This document shows, one piece after another, positions 1 through 3,519 of a stretch of 5,390 bases of DNA. This DNA is from Clostridia bacterium (GTDB taxonomy: Bacteria; Bacillota_A; Clostridia; Christensenellales; Aristaeellaceae). Under the pieces are notes generated by a model that did no database searches, was not told where the DNA came from, and saw only the letters and a list, made by a program, of their open reading frames with translations. Numbering within the stretch: position 1 is the first letter of the stretch; every line of letters starts with the position of its first letter. Made by a program: the position numbers and the translations under genes. Location: positions 1 through 5,390 of the forward strand of contig JAFQOY010000164.1 of NCBI GenBank assembly GCA_017412025.1. Direction: 5' to 3'.

Positions 1-168
1 CCGCGCGAGGGTGTGGGGCGGTATGACGATGCTGTGAAGCGCGGGGCTTCATCCGTCACGGCTGCGGCGAAGGCGCGGCAGCCTGAGGTCAGGCTGCCCT
101 ACGTCGGGAAAAGTAAGAATGCGGAACCAAGAAACGGAGATGCAGACAGAGCATGCGCATCGCCGTAG
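1..168. other. Left-edge region with no supportable gene
   Basis: Frame 1 is open from the window edge to a TAG at 166-168 (55 codons), immediately before the hairpin at 169-189. The predicted peptide is Ala/Arg/Ser-rich with no recognisable domain, and the DNA under it is full of palindromes: TGACG/CGTCA and TGAAGC/GCTTCA arms at about 25-58, and a 22-bp palindrome at 77-98. The reading frame is therefore more likely a by-product of GC-rich repeat DNA than the end of a gene. The other two plus frames stop by position 37. A truncated 3' end of an upstream gene cannot be excluded. Confidence 0.4.
77..98. repeat. Perfect 22-bp palindrome
   Basis: Arms GGCAGCCTGA (77-86) and TCAGGCTGCC (89-98) flank a central GG. 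No T-tract follows, so it is not an obvious intrinsic terminator. Its right arm also belongs to a wider inverted repeat with 164-179. Confidence 0.7.
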
Positions 169-179
169 GGCGGGCTGAC
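88..179. repeat. 16-bp inverted repeat enclosing 60 bp
   Basis: GTCAGGCTGCCCTACG at 88-103 is matched on the other strand by 164-179 (CGTAGGGCGGGCTGAC) with two mismatches. Both arms are nested inside local hairpins (77-98 and 169-189). The enclosed 60 bp is purine-rich and shows no gene. This looks like a small MITE- or REP-like element rather than coding DNA. Confidence 0.5.
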
Positions 180-195
180 ACAGCCCGCCGATTTT
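169..195 (+). terminator. Terminator-like hairpin upstream of acpP
   Basis: Stem GGCGGGCTG (169-177) pairs perfectly with CAGCCCGCC (181-189) across a 3-nt ACA loop, then GATTTT. A 9-bp GC-rich stem followed by a short T-run fits an intrinsic terminator that isolates the fab promoter from upstream transcription. The T-run is short, so strength is uncertain. Confidence 0.5.
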
Positions 196-218
196 GCGTC
201 AGGAGGGAGCGATTTTGC

Positions 219-246
219 TTGACAAATCCGCCCGCTCTGATAGAAT
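219..246 (+). promoter_or_regulatory. Sigma-A promoter of the acpP-fabH operon
   Basis: A perfect -35 TTGACA (219-224) and a -10 TAGAAT (241-246) are separated by 16 bp; transcription should begin near 253. This leaves a leader of about 65 nt before the acpP start codon. No FapR-type or FabT-type operator palindrome overlaps it. Confidence 0.8.
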
Positions 247-254
247 AATACTAT

Positions 255-279
255 GTATGCCTGTGCATATCGGGCATGC
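255..279 (+). promoter_or_regulatory. Leader inverted repeat after the fab promoter
   Basis: GTATGCC (255-261) can pair with GGCATGC (273-279), with one G-T wobble, across an 11-nt spacer. It sits at the start of the predicted acpP transcript, a position used by operators and by leader hairpins. No known regulator consensus is recognisable, so its function is unassigned. Confidence 0.3.
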
Positions 280-319
280 GGTATCATGAATACAGAGAGA
301 AACAAAGGAGATTGATCAT

Positions 320-550
320 ATGACTTTTGATGCGCTGAAGGACGTAATCATCGCGTGCGTGGGCTGCGATGAGGAGAAGGTGACCCCGGACGCGAGGCTG
401 ATTCCGGACGTGTGCAAGGACAGCCTGGACACCGTTGAGCTGGCGATGGCGCTGGAGGACAAGACCGGCGTGAACGTGCCGGACGACATCATGGCGACCT
501 TCCGCACGGTGTCCATGCTGCACGATTACATGAACGAGCAGGGCGCGTAA
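320..550 (+). CDS. acpP: Acyl carrier protein
   Basis: A 76-residue acyl carrier protein, the cytosolic shuttle that holds fatty-acyl intermediates on a 4'-phosphopantetheine arm during type II fatty acid synthesis. The signature helix II segment KDSLDTVELAMALE (residues 33-46) contains the attachment Ser35 within DSL, as in canonical AcpP. The length is normal for the family and the protein is acidic. The start is supported by AAAGGAG at 304-310, nine bases upstream of ATG. It is the first gene after the promoter at 219-246, and its stop lies 18 bp before fabH, so the two are almost certainly cotranscribed. The N-terminal half has two Cys residues (13 and 16) and a third at 32, just before the DSL motif, which is unusual for an ACP. 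A pathway-specific carrier for another acyl product is possible, but the neighbours favour fatty acid synthesis. Confidence 0.93.
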   Translation: MTFDALKDVIIACVGCDEEKVTPDARLIPDVCKDSLDTVELAMALEDKTGVNVPDDIMATFRTVSMLHDYMNEQGA

Positions 551-568
551 GCCCCGAAGGGAATCAGG

Positions 569-1504
569 ATGAACGGTCTGAAATTGATGGGCACCGGCCG
601 CGCGCTGCCGGAAAACGTGGTGACCAACGAGGACATGACGCGCTACGTGGAGACGAGCGACGAGTGGATCGCATCGCGCACGGGCATCCGCGAGCGCCGC
701 TTCTGCGCGGAGAACGAGACGGCGGCTTCGCTGGCCGTGGACGCGGCGAAGAAGGCGCTTGAGAGCGCGGGCCTTGTCGCGGCGGATATCGACGTGATGG
801 TTCTGGCGACGTCCTCCGGCGAATACGTGATGCCCAGCACGGCCTGCCAGGTGCACGGCGCGCTCGGCATGCGCGAGGAGATCCCGGTGATGGACGTGGG
901 CGCGGCGTGCGCCGGCTTCCTGTATGCGCTGGACGTTGCGCGCGCGCTGATGATCGCGCGCGGCGGCAGGCGCGCGATGGTCATCGGCACGGAGAAGATG
1001 AGCGGCGTGCTTGACATGAGCGACCGCAACACCTGCGTGCTCTTTGGCGACGGCGCGGGCGCGGCAATCTTTGAGCTTGACGAGGCGGGCGAGTATTACT
1101 CCACCTGCGGCACGCGCAGCGGCATGCAGATCATGGTCGGCGGCCCGCGGCGGACGCAGGCGATGGCGATGGAGGGGCAGGACGTGTTCCGCTTCGCCAC
1201 GCGCATCATTCCCCAGTGCGTGGAGACGCTGCTTGAAAAGGCGGGGCTGACGGTTGAGGACGTGGATCACATCGTCTGCCATCAGGCGAACCAGCGGATT
1301 CTCGACGCGAGCATGCGCCGTCTGGGCGTGGGCGCGGAGAAGATGTACAAGAACCTTGACCGCTTTGCCAACACCAGCGCGGCGAGCATCCCGCTGGCGC
1401 TCGACGAGATGCGCGAAAAGGGGCTGCTTGAGGCGGGCCAGCGCGTCATCCTCTGCGGCTTCGGCGGCGGGCTGACGTGGAGCGGCGTGATGCTGCGCAT
1501 CTGA
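569..1504 (+). CDS. fabH: Beta-ketoacyl-ACP synthase III (FabH)
   Basis: A 311-residue thiolase-fold condensing enzyme that joins an acyl-CoA primer to malonyl-ACP, starting each fatty acid chain. The catalytic triad is intact: Cys114 in GAACAGF, His238 in HQANQRI and Asn268 in FANTSAASIP. The N-terminal segment TSDEWIASRTGIRERR (29-44) carries Trp33 and Arg37, which correspond to the CoA-binding residues of characterised FabH. The Gly-rich C-terminus GFGGGLTWSGVML is typical. The protein is slightly shorter than the usual 317-325 residues; the loss appears to lie around residues 182-205, where the usual longer loop before the G-x-EVFKFA-like segment is compact. The start follows a weak AAGG at 557-560, 18 bp after acpP. 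Branched-chain versus straight-chain primer preference cannot be read from the sequence. Confidence 0.96.
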   Translation: MNGLKLMGTGRALPENVVTNEDMTRYVETSDEWIASRTGIRERRFCAENETAASLAVDAAKKALESAGLVAADIDVMVLATSSGEYVMPSTACQVHGALGMREEIPVMDVGAACAGFLYALDVARALMIARGGRRAMVIGTEKMSGVLDMSDRNTCVLFGDGAGAAIFELDEAGEYYSTCGTRSGMQIMVGGPRRTQAMAMEGQDVFRFATRIIPQCVETLLEKAGLTVEDVDHIVCHQANQRILDASMRRLGVGAEKMYKNLDRFANTSAASIPLALDEMREKGLLEAGQRVILCGFGGGLTWSGVMLRI

Positions 1505-1542
1505 CCGGCCCGGCATAGAATTGAATCTATCCAGCGGAAGGC

Positions 1543-1668
1543 AGCACTCCTTCCACCATCCTGCGGATGGTCCCCCTCCTGAGGCGCCGAAGGCAAACTG
1601 GGGGAGTGCTCCGTCCGCAGCGGGATGCCTTCCGGGGAGCACTCCTTCCACCATCCAGCGGATGGTCC
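1543..1668. repeat. Pair of 31-bp direct repeats in the fabH-fabD gap
   Basis: Bases 1543-1573 and 1638-1668 are identical apart from one position (T1562 versus A1657). Each copy holds the small hairpin CCATCC-nGC-GGATGG and starts with AGCACTCC. The inverted form GGAGTGCT occurs between them at 1603-1610, so the block is nested palindromes. It is not coding: the frames across it give Pro/Ser-rich peptides without a domain. Confidence 0.75.
1572..1608 (+). repeat. Degenerate copy of the two-hairpin repeat
   Basis: The order CCCCCTCCTGAGG, then GCCGAAGGCA, then ACTGGGGGAGTG matches the full element at 1807-1855, but about 9 bases between the two hairpins are missing. It lies between the 31-bp direct repeats, suggesting that this gap has accumulated several repeat insertions or rearrangements. 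Confidence 0.5.
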
Positions 1669-1696
1669 TGCCCTCGACTAACGTCTCGGCGCTTCA

Positions 1697-1729
1697 TTCA
1701 GCCTGTATCCGCCACTGGCGGCGGCTGAA
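1697..1729. repeat. Interrupted inverted repeat in the fabH-fabD gap
   Basis: Outer arms TTCAGCC (1697-1703) and GGCTGAA (1723-1729) and inner arms CCGCC (1709-1713) and GGCGG (1717-1721) form a two-part hairpin with an asymmetric internal loop. No T-tract follows. A tandem 9-bp CTTGTTTCT duplication lies downstream at 1774-1791. Neither suggests a known RNA family. Confidence 0.45.
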
Positions 1730-1806
1730 CTGCGCGCCCATCCCGAGGGAGGTCTCAAAGCATCTTGTCAGAGCTTGTTTCTCTTGTTTCTGATAAGTTT
1801 CGTTGA

Positions 1807-1855
1807 GAGCCCCCTCCTGAGGGGGCTGGCTGCCGAAGGCAGACTGAGGGAGTGC
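1807..1855 (+). repeat. Two-hairpin palindromic repeat, full copy upstream of fabD
   Basis: Hairpin 1 is AGCCCCCT (1808-1815) with AGGGGGCT (1820-1827), loop CCTG. Hairpin 2 is CTGCC (1830-1834) with GGCAG (1838-1842), loop GAA. They are followed by the tail ACTGAGGGAGTG. The same architecture recurs at 5281-5324 (plus) and 5176-5222 (minus). There is no T-run after either hairpin, so termination before fabD is not implied. Confidence 0.7.
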
Positions 1856-1907
1856 CTGCGGCATATTCTGAAAGGGTTTATAGAGAGTTAATACAGAGGA
1901 GCCGATC

Positions 1908-2837
1908 ATGAAGCTTGCATTCCTCTTTGCGGGCCAGGGCAGCCAGAAGGCGGGCATGGGCCGCGACCTGTATGAGGCGTATCCGGCGTTCCGCGCGGCG
2001 TTTGACGCGGCGGCGCTTGACTTTGACCTGAAGAAGGTCTGCTTTGAGGATCCCGACGGGGTGATCAACCAGACGGCGTATACCCAGCCGTGCATGGTCG
2101 CCTTTGCCGCAGGCGTAAACGCCGTGCTCAGGGAGCGGGGCGTCGTGCCGGCGTACGCGGCGGGCCTGTCCCTCGGCGAATACAGCGCGCTGCAGTGCGC
2201 GGGCGTATTTACGGCGAAGCAGTCGGTGGAGCTGGCGGCGTACCGCGGCGCGGCGATGGCGAAGGCGGCGCAGGGCGTTGACAGCGCGATGACCGCTGTG
2301 CTGATGCTCCCGCGCGAGGCGCTTGAGCGCTGCTGCGAGGAGGCGTCGAGCCTCGGCGTGGTGAAGATCTGCAACTACAACTGCCCGGGGCAGCTGGTCA
2401 TCGGCGGCGAGAAGGCCGCGGTGGACAGGGCGGGCGAGCTGGCGAAGGCGGCGGGCGCGCGGCGGCTGACGCCCCTGCGGGTGAGCGGCCCGTTCCACAC
2501 GCCGCTGATGCAGCCTGCGGCCGAGGCGCTTGAAAGGCGCTTTGAGACCGAGGCCTTCGGCGGGATGCAGATTCCGGTGCTGTTTAACTGCCTGGGCCGC
2601 GAGAAGGGCGATCAGACCGTGGCGCAGCTGCTGGTGCGCCAGGTGAAGGAAAGCGTATACATGGAGGATATCATCCGCAGGCTTGCGGAGCTTGAAGTGA
2701 ATACGGTGATTGAGATCGGCCCGGGCAGGGCGCTGTCGGGCTTTGTCGGAAAGACCGCTGGCAGCGAGATCGCCTGCTATGCGGCCGAGGACTGCGCAAG
2801 CCTTGAGGCGGCGATTGCCGCCGTGACGCAGGGCTGA
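1908..2837 (+). CDS. fabD: Malonyl-CoA:ACP transacylase (FabD)
   Basis: A 309-residue cytosolic acyltransferase that moves malonyl from CoA to ACP, supplying the extender unit used by FabH and the elongating synthases. The N-terminal FAGQGSQKAGMG (residues 7-18) forms the oxyanion-hole region. The nucleophile elbow is GLSLGEYSAL with Ser88; Leu replaces the more familiar His before this Ser. Arg113 in YRGAAM binds the malonyl carboxylate, and His197 in GPFHTPLM is the catalytic base; Gln245 matches the conserved late Gln. GPGRALSGFV at 271-280 is the usual C-terminal signature. Length is typical. ATG is preceded by AGAGGAG (1895-1901) six bases upstream. A 403-bp repeat block separates it from fabH, with no convincing promoter, so cotranscription is likely but unproven. 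A terminator follows directly, so the usual fabG/fabF neighbours are absent here. Confidence 0.95.
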   Translation: MKLAFLFAGQGSQKAGMGRDLYEAYPAFRAAFDAAALDFDLKKVCFEDPDGVINQTAYTQPCMVAFAAGVNAVLRERGVVPAYAAGLSLGEYSALQCAGVFTAKQSVELAAYRGAAMAKAAQGVDSAMTAVLMLPREALERCCEEASSLGVVKICNYNCPGQLVIGGEKAAVDRAGELAKAAGARRLTPLRVSGPFHTPLMQPAAEALERRFETEAFGGMQIPVLFNCLGREKGDQTVAQLLVRQVKESVYMEDIIRRLAELEVNTVIEIGPGRALSGFVGKTAGSEIACYAAEDCASLEAAIAAVTQG

Positions 2838-2849
2838 CAGAAGCATAGG

Positions 2850-2880
2850 AACCCCGCCTGTGTCAAGGCGGGGTTTCGTT
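2850..2880 (+). terminator. Intrinsic terminator of the fab cluster
   Basis: AACCCCGCC (2850-2858) pairs perfectly with GGCGGGGTT (2867-2875) around the 8-nt loop TGTGTCAA, followed by TTCGTT. It starts 13 bp after the fabD stop. Stem and loop are repeated almost exactly at 3174-3198, on the far side of the toxin cassette. Confidence 0.85.
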
Positions 2881-2881
2881 G

Positions 2882-2910
2882 TTGAAATGCAGGATCGGAT
2901 GTGATAAGAT
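2882..2910 (+). promoter_or_regulatory. Sigma-A promoter of the toxin mRNA
   Basis: The -35 TTGAAA (2882-2887) and -10 TAAGAT (2905-2910) are exactly 17 bp apart, and TG at 2902-2903 adds an extended -10 element. Transcription should start at about 2915-2917, giving a 65-nt leader before the small ORF. It begins directly after the fab terminator, so the ORF is an independent unit. Confidence 0.8.
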
Positions 2911-2940
2911 AGCGATGTAGGCAGGCAGTGCTGCCGATGG

Positions 2941-2979
2941 GCCTCCTCTCAACCGCGTACAGAAGATGAGGAGGTGATC
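2941..2979 (+). promoter_or_regulatory. Masked Shine-Dalgarno of the toxin
   Basis: AGGAGGTGATC (2969-2979) is an 11-base match to the 16S anti-SD tail, with the AGGAGG core 7 bases from ATG at 2982. Upstream, CCTCCTC (2942-2948) is perfectly complementary to GAGGAGG (2968-2974), so the leader can fold to hide the SD behind a 19-nt loop. This is a usual device in type I toxin mRNAs. Confidence 0.75.
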
Positions 2980-2981
2980 GC

Positions 2982-3062
2982 ATGACAGATTATGAATTGA
3001 TCATGATTGTCCTTACGATCCTCTCGCTGCTCATGGCAGTGGACCTGAAGAACCGTAAGTAA
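2982..3062 (+). CDS. Holin-like type I toxin peptide (26 aa)
   Basis: A 26-codon ORF encoding a short N-terminus MTDYE, one hydrophobic helix (Leu6 to Val20) and a basic tail, LKNRK. This layout, MTxYE then an Ile/Leu/Val/Met-rich membrane span then a Lys/Arg end, matches the Firmicutes putative holin-like toxin family (Hol_Tox, related to TxpA/BsrG-type toxins), whose members act at the cytoplasmic membrane. It is at the short end for the family. The start is fixed by a perfect extended SD, and the ORF has its own promoter and a 3' hairpin beginning 4 bp after the stop. The ORF is 35/81 GC, clearly lower than the flanking GC-rich fab and dnaC genes, suggesting acquisition as a cassette. An opposing promoter supplies a candidate antisense antitoxin. 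Assignment rests on peptide pattern plus context, with no database search. Confidence 0.8.
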   Translation: MTDYELIMIVLTILSLLMAVDLKNRK

Positions 3063-3153
3063 AGGCGAACCACCGGACAGTTGCCGCTGCCGGTGGTTCT
3101 GTTTATACGGATAAAGCTGAGACAGAGTCCCAGGTACAAACGGCTCTCTGCCT
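3058..3153 (-). ncRNA. Antisense antitoxin RNA (predicted, about 95 nt)
   Basis: The promoter at 3188-3160 would start a minus-strand RNA near 3153. It would cross the toxin 3' untranslated region and fold into the hairpin at 3099-3067, ending at about 3058 at the toxin stop codon. Such an RNA is fully complementary to the 3' end of the toxin mRNA, the arrangement of TxpA/RatA and BsrG/SR4 pairs, where the antisense RNA triggers duplex formation and RNase III cleavage. Its hairpin loop (CGGCAA) is complementary to the mRNA loop (TTGCCG), a possible kissing contact. The weak T-run leaves the exact 3' end uncertain, and no conserved family is recognised by name. Confidence 0.7.
3067..3105. terminator. 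Hairpin terminator shared by toxin mRNA and antisense RNA
   Basis: GAACCACCGG (3067-3076) pairs with CCGGTGGTTC (3090-3099); after one bulged A, CAG/CTG extends the stem to a 6-nt loop TTGCCG. The plus strand continues TGTTTA and the minus strand GCCTTTACTT, so both sides have only weak T-runs. It could end the antisense RNA, and end a fraction of the toxin transcripts. Confidence 0.7.
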
Positions 3154-3159
3154 GCCTAC

Positions 3160-3188
3160 ATTGTACGCGATATCCCCGCCTGTGTCAA
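3160..3188 (-). promoter_or_regulatory. Near-consensus promoter for the antisense RNA
   Basis: On the minus strand a perfect -35 TTGACA (3188-3183) is followed after exactly 17 bp by -10 TACAAT (3165-3160). It is closer to consensus than the toxin promoter, as expected when the antitoxin RNA must be in excess. The -35 lies in the loop region of the plus-strand terminator at 3174-3203. Confidence 0.85.
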
Positions 3189-3203
3189 GGCGGGGTTTTT
3201 GTT
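3174..3203 (+). terminator. Distal terminator of the toxin cassette
   Basis: CCCCGCC (3174-3180) pairs with GGCGGGG (3189-3195) around loop TGTGTCAA, then TTTTTGTTT. This is the strongest terminator in the window and probably defines the full-length toxin mRNA end at about 3203. Stem and loop duplicate the fabD terminator at 2850-2876. Confidence 0.85.
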
Positions 3204-3274
3204 TGGAGTGCAATACTCTGCGTTTCTTCTGCAGGGGCGGAGCAGATCCCTCCTTAACCCCCATTCCCCCCTGC

Positions 3275-3365
3275 AAACGACCAAGGGCTGAGGCCCCTGG
3301 ACCCCGGAACTGTATACGCGGCTTTGTATACAGCCCCGGGTCCAGGGTGGCGACCCTGGTCGTTT
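3275..3365. repeat. Large imperfect palindrome (REP/MITE-like)
   Basis: Three nested arm pairs are visible: AAACGACCAAGGG (3275-3287) with CCCTGGTCGTTT (3354-3365, one bulge), CCCTGGACCC (3295-3304) with GGGTCCAGGG (3338-3347), and CTGTATAC (3310-3317) with GTATACAG (3326-3333) around an 8-nt loop. Transcribed from either strand it gives a long cruciform-type hairpin. It resembles the intergenic palindromes common in gut Clostridia genomes; no ORF or transposase accompanies it. Confidence 0.8.
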
Positions 3366-3367
3366 CA

Positions 3368-3426
3368 GGGGGATTCAGGGGAGTCACGAGGGGGAGAAGG
3401 GGGAAATCGAAATCCCCCCTCCCCCT
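3368..3426. repeat. G-run cluster and mirrored C-runs
   Basis: Four G-runs on the plus strand (3368-3372, 3378-3381, 3390-3394, 3399-3403) have loops of 5, 8 and 4 nt, a pattern able to form a G-quadruplex. C-runs at 3414-3426 can instead pair with the last two G-runs. It sits where convergent transcripts would meet. Confidence 0.45.
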
Positions 3427-3477
3427 CTTGCCCAGCGGAGCGCGTCCCCTCCGCGACAGCGGAGACGTACTCCATCC

Positions 3478-3512
3478 CGCCCGCAGGCGGCGCCCATTCG
3501 CCCGCAGGCGGC
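3478..3512. repeat. Duplicated CGCCCGCAGGCGGC motif after dnaC-like gene
   Basis: The 14-bp motif occurs at 3478-3491 and 3499-3512, a 21-bp period, just downstream of the minus-strand gene stop. Each copy is a small hairpin (CCGCC-TGC-GGGCGG type). A longer 17-bp inverted match to 3475-3491 lies at 5089-5105. Confidence 0.6.
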
Positions 3513-3519
3513 ATCCCGC

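Larger units (their letters stand above)
2915..3161. repeat. 14-bp perfect inverted repeat at the ends of the toxin transcript
   Basis: ATGTAGGCAGGCAG at 2915-2928 is perfectly complementary to 3148-3161. The left arm is the predicted 5' end of the toxin mRNA, and the right arm lies just before the distal terminator. In a transcript that reads to about 3203 the two ends can pair. The arms also overlap the start region of the antisense transcript. Confidence 0.8.
3204..3519. other. Non-coding gap between the convergent toxin and dnaC units
   Basis: This gap of 316 bp holds no gene. It contains a large imperfect palindrome (3275-3365), runs of G and C (3368-3426) and a duplicated 14-bp motif (3478-3512). 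Open frames across it give Pro/Gly/Arg-rich peptides without SD or domain. Confidence 0.6.

Noticed and set aside
1..168. Open frame from the left edge ending just before a hairpin, considered as the 3' end of a gene such as plsX
   Set aside because: The peptide does not resemble PlsX or another recognisable C-terminus, and the DNA is palindromic repeat sequence.
284..1654. 456-codon minus-strand open frame opposite acpP and fabH
   Set aside because: His/Arg/Ala-rich shadow of GC-rich codons; no SD or domain, and the plus strand carries intact fabH with its full catalytic triad.
1543..1668. CRISPR array
   Set aside because: Only two repeat units, internally palindromic, with no third repeat, no regular spacers and no cas genes.
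1521..1793. 90-codon plus frame between fabH and fabD
   Set aside because: Runs through direct repeats and hairpins; Pro/Ser-rich product, no SD, no domain.
1760..1907. Dedicated promoter for fabD
   Set aside because: TTGTCA at 1765-1770 has no acceptable -10 at 16-18 bp, and no other pair is convincing.
1878..2846. 322-codon minus-strand open frame opposite fabD
   Set aside because: Same kind of Arg/His/Ala-rich antisense shadow; fabD on the plus strand has all family motifs.
2850..2880. Second antisense promoter using the TTGACA in the first terminator loop
   Set aside because: At 17 bp the minus-strand -10 would be CTTCTG, a poor match, so only the distal copy is a plausible promoter.
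2915..3161. Fst/par-type pairing through repeats at the 5' ends of both RNAs
   Set aside because: The repeats are inverted in the DNA, so the two RNAs carry the same sequence and not complementary ones; intramolecular fold-back fits better.
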